Source of the DNA: JAGNRR01 sp965230665
GTDB lineage: Bacteria; Bacteroidota; Bacteroidia; Chitinophagales; Chitinophagaceae
DNA: 64,000 nt
Assembly: GCA_965230665.1 (NCBI GenBank)
Contig: CBDDLM010000004.1
Location: 1,240,001-1,304,000, forward strand
Direction: 5' to 3'
Shown here piece by piece: positions 34,249 to 43,057 of the stretch; position 1 is the first letter of the stretch, and each line of letters begins with the position of its first letter. Below the pieces are notes generated by a model. It saw nothing but the letters and a program-made list of their open reading frames with translations. It was not told where the DNA came from and made no database searches. Made by a program: the position numbers and the translations under genes.

Positions 34249-34473
34249 ATGAGCTTGAACAAAAACAAAAGACGCAAAAACCATGAAGCCGTATCCTTCA
34301 CAACTATACTTTGTGTTTACATTCTTCTAAATTCCTGTAGTGCATTCAAAACAAATCGTAAAGATGAAAATGCGTCAATAAAGAACAAAACACAACATCA
34401 ACAAAACATTGATCGAACTATCGATAGAAAACTTCTAATACCTAGAGACTCATTATTTCAAGAAAAAAAATAG
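34249..34473 (+). CDS. Small putative lipoprotein
   Basis: 74 aa. A basic N-terminus (SLNKNKRRKNH), one hydrophobic stretch and a lipobox-like LLNSC (Cys30), then a charged tail. Probably anchored in the membrane. A TTACTTTG promoter element 14 bp upstream supports transcription starting here. The T9SS gene begins 2 bp after the stop, so the two are cotranscribed. No family recognised. Confidence 0.6.
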   Translation: MSLNKNKRRKNHEAVSFTTILCVYILLNSCSAFKTNRKDENASIKNKTQHQQNIDRTIDRKLLIPRDSLFQEKK

Positions 34474-34475
34474 TC

Positions 34476-36101
34476 ATGAAAAAAATAATTACTCCTATCC
34501 TCGTTTTGCTATTCATAATTCCAGCGGTATCAGCTCAAACGAATTCTATATCGGGTATAAGCACGCCCTCCCTAAACGAGGCTGAAGCGCATATAGCTAT
34601 AAACCCCGCTGATAGCAATCAAATGGCTATTGGGTATATGGAGCGAAATGACTCGTTAAACTTTATAATTTATTACTCTGGCGATGGAGGAAATTCGTGG
34701 AATAAAAGTGCCTTCGACTTTAGGGCATCAAGTACAGCCCTAATGCCTGGTGCAGAAACGATTGGCGGTGGTGATATTCTTCTAGCCTATGATAAAACAG
34801 GTAAGTTATATACATCGTGGATATACTTATTTCGAAAACCAACCGTAGACAGTGCGTTTTTCTTAGGTTTTTGGGCTAGTTCAATGGATAACGGCCAAAA
34901 CTTTCAGTTCGAGAACATAAACAACAATGATGAATTTTTTGGCAAAGGTATTCTAACGAACCAGTTTCAAAATATTGCAAATATCTACGACGGTATTTGT
35001 GATAGACAATGGATGGCGGTCGATCATACCAATGGCCCCAATAGCAATAAATTATATATCGGGTTCGTAAACTATACAAACACTTTTGGTGGGTTAAAAG
35101 TTAAATCAAAGCTTCCCAATTCTACAAGTTTTGGCGGATCTACAACCGCTGTAATGGGTAACTACCAGTTTAGTAATATAGCTGTTGATGCAAATGGAAT
35201 GTTACACTACACATTCGCAGAAATCGCACCTCCATACGGTATATGGCATGTATCCTCATCCAATGGGGGAAGTACTTTTTCTAACCTACACAAGGTTGGA
35301 AATTCAGTTAATCCTACTTCAAATGCACCTTTCTTCGTGAACAACAGAGAAAATGCTGCACCCTCTCTTGCGATAGATGGCGATAATAACCTCCACGTCA
35401 CATGGACTGATTATCCCAGCGGGCAAGCACCAAAAGCTTACTATGCTCACTCTCTTGATGGAGGTAATACTTGGAGCCTGCCATTTGATATAAGTGCACA
35501 CATTGGAATGGGAACTTTTTTCGCAAACGTATCTGCTTACGGGGACAAAGTGTCTTTATCTACCTATAGTATTAACTCAACGAAGCAGGCAGATTACTAC
35601 CTTATGACATCCTATAATAAGGGTTTAAACTTTGCCGCACCAATAAAACTTACGAACCAGCAATCCAACTTCGCCAATTTTGCCACAACCGATTTTCCAG
35701 GAGATTTTACATCTTCTGTTCGAACAGCCTGTAAAACGTTCAGTGCTTGGGCAGATATTCGGGCAGGTGGCCAACCTAAAATATACTTATCGCGATATAC
35801 AGACTGTGCTCCTACAGGCTATGAAGAGGTAACAACAATTAATAGCCCATTCCAGATAAGCACTCTATACCCCAATCCAGCGAAAGATCAAATTAATTTG
35901 ATCATAAAAAGTAAGTCATCTTTATTAGTGAAAATTGGAGTATTCTCTTTAAACGGTAAAAGAATATTAGCAAAGCAATATAGGTTGGATACTGGAAGAA
36001 ATACAATTACAATGGCAACTGAAGCACTTGCAACGGGGAACTATATGCTCATGCTAATGGATGAAAAAGGCAGTAAAATGAGTCGAATGTTTTCAAAATA
36101 G
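34476..36101 (+). CDS. Secreted BNR/sialidase-like propeller protein with T9SS domain
   Basis: 541 aa with a signal peptide (to about residue 20). BNR-type Asp-box-like motifs (YYSGDGGNSWNKS, VSSSNGGSTFSN, AHSLDGGNTWSL) mark a sialidase-fold propeller. The catalytic residues of true sialidases are not evident, so enzymatic activity should not be assumed. The C-terminal T9SS type A domain starts at ISTLYPNPAKDQINL. Cotranscribed with the small lipoprotein gene. Confidence 0.87.
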   Translation: MKKIITPILVLLFIIPAVSAQTNSISGISTPSLNEAEAHIAINPADSNQMAIGYMERNDSLNFIIYYSGDGGNSWNKSAFDFRASSTALMPGAETIGGGDILLAYDKTGKLYTSWIYLFRKPTVDSAFFLGFWASSMDNGQNFQFENINNNDEFFGKGILTNQFQNIANIYDGICDRQWMAVDHTNGPNSNKLYIGFVNYTNTFGGLKVKSKLPNSTSFGGSTTAVMGNYQFSNIAVDANGMLHYTFAEIAPPYGIWHVSSSNGGSTFSNLHKVGNSVNPTSNAPFFVNNRENAAPSLAIDGDNNLHVTWTDYPSGQAPKAYYAHSLDGGNTWSLPFDISAHIGMGTFFANVSAYGDKVSLSTYSINSTKQADYYLMTSYNKGLNFAAPIKLTNQQSNFANFATTDFPGDFTSSVRTACKTFSAWADIRAGGQPKIYLSRYTDCAPTGYEEVTTINSPFQISTLYPNPAKDQINLIIKSKSSLLVKIGVFSLNGKRILAKQYRLDTGRNTITMATEALATGNYMLMLMDEKGSKMSRMFSK

Positions 36102-36131
36102 ACTTCTCTTAAGCGCGACTAAAAGATTTGC

Positions 36132-36842
36132 TTAAAACAAGGTTAAATCACTCCCAGACTCTAACTCAATAGCTTCTTGATTTGGCCGAAATAATCTCGC
36201 GTGCAGGTCGCCACCTAGGGTAATCGTATCGGCTTTTACACGTATGAAACTTCCTTCTCGAACTCCCAAAACTGGAACTTCATTTGAAGGATGGGCATGA
36301 AACTCCTTGATCCGAGTTTCGCGCGTTTCACCCATATGAGTTGATCCCTCTATAGGATCTAAATAATGTGCGTTTATGTTAAATGGGATGAGCTCCATTG
36401 TATCAAACGAAGGTGGATATACGATAGGCATATCGTTGGTATTTTTCATACTAGGCCCTGCAATATTACTTCCCGCACTAGTTCCTAAATAAGGTGTTCC
36501 CTTAATGACAACATCACGCAATACTTCCATGAGCTTATTTTGATACAAAGTGTCTACTAATAAAAAAGTATTACCACCGCCAACAAAAATACCTTTAGCG
36601 TTCTGAATCGCCTCTACGGGATCATCAAATTCATGAACACCTTTTACATCAATATTCAAGGATGCAAAACCCTCTTGAGCTTTAGTGGTATAACCGTCAT
36701 AACTTAAGCCACCAGGCTGAGCATAAGGTATAAATACTATTTCTGTAACGCCCGAAAAAAGTTGTGCCATTTCAGGTAAGAGGTAAGATAAATAGGGCTT
36801 CCCGTGAACTGTCGATGTACTGGCAAGACAAATATTTTTCAT
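36132..36842 (-). CDS. pepE: Dipeptidase E (alpha-aspartyl dipeptidase)
   Basis: 236 aa, the normal size. A serine peptidase of family S51 that cleaves N-terminal aspartyl dipeptides in the cytoplasm. The nucleophile S122 sits in LGTSAGSNIAGP, FVGGGNTFLL is the conserved glycine-rich loop, and the His/Glu region INAHYLDPIEGSTHMGETRETR is intact. Divergent from the gene at 36914 across 71 bp. Confidence 0.93.
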   Translation of the reverse strand: MKNICLASTSTVHGKPYLSYLLPEMAQLFSGVTEIVFIPYAQPGGLSYDGYTTKAQEGFASLNIDVKGVHEFDDPVEAIQNAKGIFVGGGNTFLLVDTLYQNKLMEVLRDVVIKGTPYLGTSAGSNIAGPSMKNTNDMPIVYPPSFDTMELIPFNINAHYLDPIEGSTHMGETRETRIKEFHAHPSNEVPVLGVREGSFIRVKADTITLGGDLHARLFRPNQEAIELESGSDLTLF

Positions 36843-36913
36843 AATTATTTTATAAAAGTAAATTTACACGGTAAACCATGTAAGAATCAAATTTAATTTT
36901 CGTTTAAACAAGC

Positions 36914-37630
36914 ATGAAAAAATTACTCCTCCTTCTTATTCTTAGTTGTACCCTAAATGCTCAAGCCCAGTCGGATGCATATTTACCTTATAATGCCTAT
37001 AGTGCTGGTGAGATAAACATTGCCGCAAAAAAAGGAGAATTTATGCCATCGCTTTCTTTTAATAATATGACCCGTGGCCAGTTCAAGGTAGGATTGGGTT
37101 TCAGATTAACTTCATTTTTTGCCAAAAATAAAACCTACATAACAGCACCTGCTATACTAACTTCAGGAAAGACAGGCCCAAGTGTTTTTTTTGCCGATCA
37201 AGTAACAGAAAACATTGACACAATCGTTTTTCAAAGGCCAAAAGGTATTTCTCTGAACGTTGCAGTTTTATTAGAGTATAGCTTCAATAAAAATTGGGCC
37301 GCTGGTTTCAATATAGATGTCCTAGGTGTAACATTCGGTGGTCAAACAGGTGGTAACTATGAGGACTTGAAACAACAAGGTGTTAATGCACGACCGACAA
37401 AACTAAATGCATTATTAATTAGCGATAATGACATTGGTAGTTTAAACAGTGAGCTCTACGCAAAATACTTTCTTAATGACGACCCATATTATTTGAAAGC
37501 GGGAGCATCCTTTTACTTCAATGAACAAAAGACACTTCAAAAACAACGGCTAGATAATAGTCGCTTTAGGTATAAGAGTTTGGCTCCAGTTATAGGAGCG
37601 GGTTACTTAATCACAAACCCACTTTTCTAA
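36914..37630 (+). CDS. Hypothetical secreted or outer-membrane protein
   Basis: 238 aa with a signal peptide (KKLLLLLILSCTLNAQAQ). The rest alternates short amphipathic strands and glycine/aromatic turns (FKVGLGFRLTSFF, LLEYSFNKNWAAGFNIDVLG, YYLKAGASFYF, VIGAGYLI), consistent with a small outer-membrane beta-barrel. No family name assigned. Followed by a strong bidirectional terminator. Confidence 0.75.
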   Translation: MKKLLLLLILSCTLNAQAQSDAYLPYNAYSAGEINIAAKKGEFMPSLSFNNMTRGQFKVGLGFRLTSFFAKNKTYITAPAILTSGKTGPSVFFADQVTENIDTIVFQRPKGISLNVAVLLEYSFNKNWAAGFNIDVLGVTFGGQTGGNYEDLKQQGVNARPTKLNALLISDNDIGSLNSELYAKYFLNDDPYYLKAGASFYFNEQKTLQKQRLDNSRFRYKSLAPVIGAGYLITNPLF

Positions 37631-37644
37631 ATTTACAGACTAAA

Positions 37645-37676
37645 AAAAGGCCCTATCCAAATGGATAGGGCCTTTT
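37645..37676. terminator. Strong bidirectional terminator
   Basis: AAAAGGCCCTATCC and GGATAGGGCCTTTT form a perfect 14-bp stem with an AAAT loop, and the A and T tracts serve both strands. It separates the convergent genes ending at 37630 and 37692. Confidence 0.92.
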
Positions 37677-37691
37677 CGCATATACTTATTT

Positions 37692-38612
37692 TTACTCCTC
37701 AATGGCACCAGAATTGGGCTTATTTGCCTCTCCCATACTTTGTGTTGCGTTTAAAGCAACAACCATATCGGTGAGCATATCACTTGCCGCAGCTGGTGAG
37801 TTTGGCAGTAGAATCAAATTACTCTTATTATTTTGACCCACTGCACTCAACGTATCGTAGTGTTGTGTTATTACAATAAGAGCCGAAGCTTCTTGAGAAT
37901 TAATTCCAGCACGATTCAGTACGGCCATAGACTCTTCAAGACCTTTTGCAATTTCTCTTCTTTGATCTGCAATACCCTGACCTTGTAATCTTTTCGATTC
38001 CGCCTCAGCCTCTGCTTTCTTCACAATTCTTATTCTTTCAGCTTCACCCTCATATTCAGCAGCCAACTTCTCACGCTCAGATGCATTAATACGGTTCATC
38101 GCAACTTTTACTTCCTCTGCCGGATCAATATCTGTTACTAGTGCTTTTACAATACCATACCCGTAGTTCATCATGGCATCATCTAATTCTCTTTTAACGG
38201 CAATTGCAATATCATCCTTTTTCTCAAAAACATCATCTAGTTTCAAACGAGGTACTTCTGCTCTTACTACATCAAAAATATAAGAAGTAATTTGTACATG
38301 AGGATTGTCCAATTTATAAAAAGCATCATAAACGGAGTCTTGGTTAATTACGAACTGAACGGAAACTTTCAGCCGCACAAAAACATCGTCCTTTGTTTTA
38401 GTTTCTACCATCACATCTAGCTGTTGGACTTTTAAACTTACACGCCCTGCAATACGATCAACTAATGGAATTTTCCATTGGAAACCGGCACGCCGAGAGG
38501 ATCGAAACTTTCCAAATCGTTCTACAATGGCAACGGTCTGTTGCTTTACCACAAAGAATCCTTGTATTATTATAAATAATAAAAGACCTAAAAAAATGTA
38601 CGTTCCAATCAT
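37692..38612 (-). CDS. SPFH/Band 7 (stomatin-like) membrane protein
   Basis: 306 aa. One N-terminal TM (2-22), then the SPFH domain starting VVKQQTVAIVERFGKFRSS, followed by a long coiled coil (about 185-235, rich in A, E, K, with SEREKLAAEYEGEAERIR). The family forms ring-like assemblies in membrane microdomains and can guide proteases. NfeD partners are absent here. A perfect -7 element and a 21-bp direct repeat that fits the LytTR consensus lie upstream. Confidence 0.92.
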   Translation of the reverse strand: MIGTYIFLGLLLFIIIQGFFVVKQQTVAIVERFGKFRSSRRAGFQWKIPLVDRIAGRVSLKVQQLDVMVETKTKDDVFVRLKVSVQFVINQDSVYDAFYKLDNPHVQITSYIFDVVRAEVPRLKLDDVFEKKDDIAIAVKRELDDAMMNYGYGIVKALVTDIDPAEEVKVAMNRINASEREKLAAEYEGEAERIRIVKKAEAEAESKRLQGQGIADQRREIAKGLEESMAVLNRAGINSQEASALIVITQHYDTLSAVGQNNKSNLILLPNSPAAASDMLTDMVVALNATQSMGEANKPNSGAIEE

Positions 38613-38635
38613 TTGTAATCTGTTTTGTTGAAAGA

Positions 38636-38643
38636 CAAAGATA
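38636..38643 (-). promoter_or_regulatory. -7 element TATCTTTG of the SPFH gene
   Basis: Perfect TAnnTTTG match on the minus strand, 23 bases before the ATG. A second, weaker element (TGCGTTTG, 38654-38647) lies 11 bp upstream. Confidence 0.5.
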
Positions 38644-38686
38644 CTACAAACGCACGCTATTTCAGCGTTTCAAGCGTTCATTCGGG

Positions 38687-38716
38687 ATAAACGGGCTTAG
38701 AATTATGATAAACGGT
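38687..38716 (-). promoter_or_regulatory. LytTR-consensus direct repeat upstream of the SPFH gene
   Basis: On the minus strand ACCGTTTAT (38716-38708) and CCCGTTTAT (38695-38687) are spaced by 12 bp, matching the published LytTR pattern [TA][AC][CA]GTTN[AG][TG] at all nine and at eight of nine positions. Half-site sequence differs from the GTTCACCGA group at 11-19 kb, so a different regulator is possible. Confidence 0.55.
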
Positions 38717-38741
38717 GTATCCTATATGACTGCTTAATTTA

Positions 38742-39545
38742 TCATTTAAAGAACCATTTCTTAATCTGATATGGGTAGGTTTCATAAAAACGCTGGTCCT
38801 CAGATATCGTATATCCTTCTAACAAATTCGACTTTGCTTCGTCTCGATATTGCTTTGCAGCAATGAATTTATTTTGTCTAGCAAGACTTAAAGCCAAATA
38901 ATACTTAGCGTCGGAAAATTTTTTATAATTTTTAATGGACAACCTAAAATACTTCTCTGCCATGTTGTTCTCTCCTAACTCTAAATAGGCAATTCCCGTA
39001 TAAAAATACCGAAGTGGGTGACCCGTAGAATCAGAACCACTCTCCTTATTGTCCTTATCCAGTACTTCTAGGAAAAGCTCTTTTGCTTCTTTAAACTCGT
39101 TTAGTTGTAAATGGCAAAGTCCCATATAGAACTTATAGGAATGATCCATGATATATCCATCACCGTACAATCTGAGTGCTTCCTTAAAATCCCGTATAGA
39201 AGAACGATATTGTTTGGAAAAAATACATTTCAGAAAAGCTCTATAGTCTAAATATATTTCTGGTTTAAGCTCAACTGCTTTATCTACAAAGGGCATTCCA
39301 GCTTCATACTTTCGAGCTTTAAACAGGGGCATAGACTTTTGTTGCCACAGTTAAGCATTCTCTGGAGTTATCGCTAGTGCAGAGTCTAAGTAAATTTGCC
39401 ATTTAGGCGAGAAATAGGAATATTTTGCCGCTCCATTTTTGTGGTATTTTTTTTGTATTGAATCTATAAACTTCTGTGTATGTGCTTGACCATATAACTT
39501 ATGCATGAAAACAATGAGAATAAAAATGATAAGACAGGTGCGCAT
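38742..39545 (-). pseudogene. TPR-repeat secreted protein interrupted by an in-frame stop
   Basis: A signal-peptide ORF (39545 to 39351) and a TPR ORF (39332 to 38742) are in the same frame, separated only by TAA at 39353-39351. The junction reads ...SALAITPENA-stop-LWQQKSMPLF, where related Bacteroidota TPR proteins have an aromatic residue (NAYLWQQK), so a TAT/TAC tyrosine codon probably mutated to TAA. TPR units continue (YEAGMPFVDKAVELKPE, EFKEAKELFLEVLDKDN, NMAEKYFRLSIKNYKKFSD). About 267 aa if intact. A sequencing error or readthrough cannot be excluded. A TAAATTTG -7 box lies four bases before the start. Confidence 0.75.
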
Positions 39546-39598
39546 CTCTCAAATTTACCAAGTCATTTCAGCCCATAATTTTATCCATACGTTAAATA

Positions 39599-41707
39599 AT
39601 GAAATACTTTTGTGAGGTGTATACATCCGAACAAGAGAAAGATTTTTTAGATCAAGCTAAGCAGTTAATTCAAACTCAAAAAGTTACTGCAGATAAAGCC
39701 GCTAACATAATTGCTATATTAAACTATGCAGACTGGAAGTATTATGTAAAAGACGACCCTGTCTTAGCAGATATAGAGTATGATACTTTGTTTACACAAT
39801 TGAAAAAATTTGAGGAAGCAAATCCTTCATTAGTTCAATCCGACTCTCCAACACAACGTGTAGCCAAAGGGTTAAACCCTGATTTTCTAACCGTAGCTCA
39901 TCTTGTACCTATGTTAAGTTTGGATAATAGTTATAATGCTGAGGACTTACAGGACTGGCATAATCGAAATATAAAGCTACTAGGATCGGAACAACCTATA
40001 GAATATTGCGTTGAACCAAAATTTGATGGGGCCAGCATTTCCCTTATATACGAAAACAATCATCTTACCCGCGGCGCAACACGTGGTAATGGAATACAAG
40101 GAGATGATATTACTACGAATACAAAACAAATAAAGAGCGTTCCTTTAGCGGTTAATTTTGTTGAAGAACATATTCAGCAGATCGAAATGCGCGGAGAGGT
40201 TGTAATTCAAAAGAAAAAATTCAAAGCATTCAACGAACAGCTCATTGCGAATAACCAAGCTCCTTTAGCCAACCCTCGGAACGCAGCCTCAGGTTCTCTT
40301 CGTATGAAAGACCCGAATGAAGTTGCCCAAAGAAATCTAGATGCATTTGTTTATCAAATCAGTCATATCCAAGGCAATACACCTTTCAAAACGCATTACG
40401 AAAGTCTAGCCTATCTCAGTAAAAAAGGGTTTCGTTCTTCTTATGAGATTAGCAAAGTATTTCAATCTATTGATGAAGTCATTCAATATTGTATAGAATT
40501 CGAGGAGAAAAGAGATACACTACCCTACGAAATTGATGGTCTCGTAATTAAAGTAAACGACTTTATGTTACAAGATAAAATTGGTATGACCAGTCATCAC
40601 CCTAGATGGGCTATGGCATATAAATTCAAAGCACGTCAGGCTACCAGTAAACTCATCAATATAGAATATCAGGTAGGCCGTACAGGTAGTATTACACCAG
40701 TGGCCAAAATAGAACCTGTTTATGTAGGTGGTGTAACAATTAGTTCGTTATCACTTTTTAATGAGGATATCATAAAGGAAAAAAATCTACGGTTAGGAGA
40801 TACAGTACTAATTGAACGTGCCGGAGATGTAATTCCTTATGTGGTAAAATCATTCCCTGAGCTGCGAGATGGCTCTGAAAAGGAAGTCATTTTTCCATCA
40901 AACTGTCCAATATGCGATACGTCATTATTCAAACCCGAAGAAGAAGCTGTTTGGCGCTGTACGAATATTAATTGTGAAGCACAGGTAGTAGAACGCATCA
41001 TTCATTTTGCCTCCAAAAATGCCATGGACATTCGTGGTTTAGGGGAAAGTAATATTCGAAAATTTTTTGAACTTGGGCTGCTTAAAGACATTCCAGGTGT
41101 ATACCAACTACCCTATGAACAAATCATAGAAATGGAGGGCTTTGGTTCAAAGAGTATAGAAAAACTACAAGAGGCTATTGACAAAACGAAGTCTCAACCC
41201 TTAAATCGTTTACTTTTCGGTTTAGGTATTCGTTACGTTGGCGAAACAACTGCTAAAAACTTAGCGCGCGAGGTACTACATCTAAACGAATTGCAGTATA
41301 AAACAGAAGAAGAGTTATTGGCGATTGAAGATATTGGAACTAAAGTTGCTCAATCTATTTCCGACTTTTTTAAACACACTGGAAATATTCAATTGCTCAA
41401 AGAACTAGAAGTACTTGGCCTCAACTTCGAGAACCAACAAAAAAATGAAAGTGACTTAGGGGAGCTCTCTGGTAAAACATTCTTGTTTACGGGTACCCTT
41501 CCTACACTTAAGAGAAAACAGGCCGAGGAAATGGCTGAAGCTAAAGGAGGGAAGATATTGAGTGGGGTAAGTACAAAATTAAACTATCTCATAGCAGGAG
41601 AAAAAGCAGGCAGCAAACTTGAGAAAGCAAAAAAACTTGGAAGCATTCATATTATTAGTGAAGAGGAATTTATCCAGCTGGTAGGTTCAGGTTCATCTGA
41701 TGAATAG
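39599..41707 (+). CDS. ligA: NAD-dependent DNA ligase
   Basis: 702 aa. Seals nicks in replication and repair using NAD. Order: the Ia domain (ADWKYYVKDDPVLADIEYD), the adenylation domain with AMP-lysine K141 in EPKFDGAS, the OB fold (YQVGRTGSITPVAKIEPV), the four-Cys zinc finger (CPIC...CTNINC), HhH repeats, and a C-terminal BRCT (LSGKTFLFTGTLP...). Slightly longer than the usual 670 residues at the N-terminus; no better internal start is seen. Confidence 0.96.
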   Translation: MKYFCEVYTSEQEKDFLDQAKQLIQTQKVTADKAANIIAILNYADWKYYVKDDPVLADIEYDTLFTQLKKFEEANPSLVQSDSPTQRVAKGLNPDFLTVAHLVPMLSLDNSYNAEDLQDWHNRNIKLLGSEQPIEYCVEPKFDGASISLIYENNHLTRGATRGNGIQGDDITTNTKQIKSVPLAVNFVEEHIQQIEMRGEVVIQKKKFKAFNEQLIANNQAPLANPRNAASGSLRMKDPNEVAQRNLDAFVYQISHIQGNTPFKTHYESLAYLSKKGFRSSYEISKVFQSIDEVIQYCIEFEEKRDTLPYEIDGLVIKVNDFMLQDKIGMTSHHPRWAMAYKFKARQATSKLINIEYQVGRTGSITPVAKIEPVYVGGVTISSLSLFNEDIIKEKNLRLGDTVLIERAGDVIPYVVKSFPELRDGSEKEVIFPSNCPICDTSLFKPEEEAVWRCTNINCEAQVVERIIHFASKNAMDIRGLGESNIRKFFELGLLKDIPGVYQLPYEQIIEMEGFGSKSIEKLQEAIDKTKSQPLNRLLFGLGIRYVGETTAKNLAREVLHLNELQYKTEEELLAIEDIGTKVAQSISDFFKHTGNIQLLKELEVLGLNFENQQKNESDLGELSGKTFLFTGTLPTLKRKQAEEMAEAKGGKILSGVSTKLNYLIAGEKAGSKLEKAKKLGSIHIISEEEFIQLVGSGSSDE

Positions 41708-41752
41708 ATTTGTAATAATTAAATTCTAGTTTATTCGATTATCTTTAGAGCA

Positions 41753-42907
41753 ATGAAAAAATCCTTTCTTTTTCTTTGTTCATTAATCCTGACCACAGGC
41801 TGTCTGACTGCACAAGTTGTATACAGCCCTAATAATTATATTGAATACCATGTGGGTACCGTACCTATAATTTTATCGGCACCCCACGGTGGTAATATCA
41901 CGCCTGCTAATATTCCTGATCGTACATGTAATAATCCAACGCTGATCACAGATGGAAAAATGAAAGAGCTGGCGTTTGCGACAGATAGTTTTTTTCATGC
42001 CAAAACAGGCTGCCGACTTCATCTAATTCTATGTAATTTAAAACGCACAAAGTTGGACTGCAACCGCAACCTTGCAGATGGTGCTTGTGGAAACCCAGAT
42101 GCCGAAATTGCTTGGACGGCATTTCAACATTATATAGATAGTGCAAGATTGTTATCCGAATCTGCTTTCCCTGAAAGTTTTTATATTGATTTACATGGCC
42201 ATGGACATACAAAACAGAGACTTGAATTAGGTTATCTTTTGTGGGGCTCACGACTTCGGAATAGCGATAGTACATTAAATACAGCTCAATTTATAGGGTA
42301 TAGCTCTATTCAAGACATGGTTAGTTCAAATGTAAATAGCTATTCGCATGCTCAACTTATTCGTGGTTCTCATTCTTTTGGTACTCTTCTTGCCAATGCT
42401 GGCTACCCTTCTGTTCCTAGTCAACAAGATATTCATCCAGATACCACGGATAGCTACTTTAGTGGAGGACACAATACACGAGTACATACCTGTGCTACAC
42501 CTAATGTAAGTTCCAATGGAGTTCAGATAGAAACCAATTACTCTGGTGTTCGTGATAACCCTGCTAATATTAGAAAATTTGGCGATGCCCTCAGTGATGT
42601 ACTTCTGGCATACTTGAAACATCATTTCAACCTAGATTTGAGTTTGTGTGCTCCTAATTCCGTAAGAAGTTCACCAAAGAATCGAATAAAAATATACCCT
42701 ACAGTTTTATCCAAACAAGGATTGATCCATGTTGATAATTTACATGGTAAGGTGCGGTTCACTATATCAGACATTACTGGGAGGCATGTTCAAAGCGGGA
42801 ACACATCGGGTACAATTCGCTTAAACCCGAATATCAGCACATCGACTTATTTCGTTAGACTTTTTGATAGAGGTTGGAGCACTCAAACCAAAATCATCAT
42901 TCAATAA
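41753..42907 (+). CDS. Secreted N-formylglutamate-amidohydrolase-like enzyme with T9SS domain
   Basis: 384 aa with a signal peptide. The FGase fold shows ILSAPHGGNITP (zinc-binding His), FYIDLHGHGHTKQRLELG (HGHGH) and a late GVQIETNYSGVRDNP segment. The family includes N-formylglutamate deformylases and other zinc amidohydrolases; an exported copy probably acts on peptides or cell-wall material. The last 75 residues (KIYPTVLSKQGLIHV to WSTQTKIIIQ) are a T9SS type A domain. TATCTTTA lies five bases upstream of the ATG. Confidence 0.83.
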   Translation: MKKSFLFLCSLILTTGCLTAQVVYSPNNYIEYHVGTVPIILSAPHGGNITPANIPDRTCNNPTLITDGKMKELAFATDSFFHAKTGCRLHLILCNLKRTKLDCNRNLADGACGNPDAEIAWTAFQHYIDSARLLSESAFPESFYIDLHGHGHTKQRLELGYLLWGSRLRNSDSTLNTAQFIGYSSIQDMVSSNVNSYSHAQLIRGSHSFGTLLANAGYPSVPSQQDIHPDTTDSYFSGGHNTRVHTCATPNVSSNGVQIETNYSGVRDNPANIRKFGDALSDVLLAYLKHHFNLDLSLCAPNSVRSSPKNRIKIYPTVLSKQGLIHVDNLHGKVRFTISDITGRHVQSGNTSGTIRLNPNISTSTYFVRLFDRGWSTQTKIIIQ

Positions 42908-42935
42908 GGCATTTTTTATCTTTGCTATTAATTTC

Positions 42936-43004
42936 ATGCACATGATTTCTCGTGAAGAAAAAAGTAGTGAAATGCGCGGGGAAACATTTCAGAAACAAGT
43001 TTAG
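42936..43004 (+). CDS. Possible 22-codon small ORF with its own promoter
   Basis: MHMISREEKSSEMRGETFQK plus two more residues, then TAG. A perfect -7 element with favourable final C (TATCTTTGC, 42917-42925) lies 11 bp before the ATG, in an intergenic stretch where neither neighbour needs a plus-strand promoter. It could instead mark an untranslated small RNA. Confidence 0.3.
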   Translation: MHMISREEKSSEMRGETFQKQV

Positions 43005-43057
43005 TCGTGCAGCGTAGATTTAATACCCCACAACGGGATGACGTTTTTACACACTAA

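Noticed and set aside
34476..36101. Active sialidase
   Set aside because: Asp-box repeats show the fold, but the arginine triad and nucleophilic tyrosine of sialidases could not be identified.
42908..43057. Mobile-element remnant or attachment site in the intergenic gap
   Set aside because: No terminal inverted repeats, target duplication, integrase or tRNA gene nearby.
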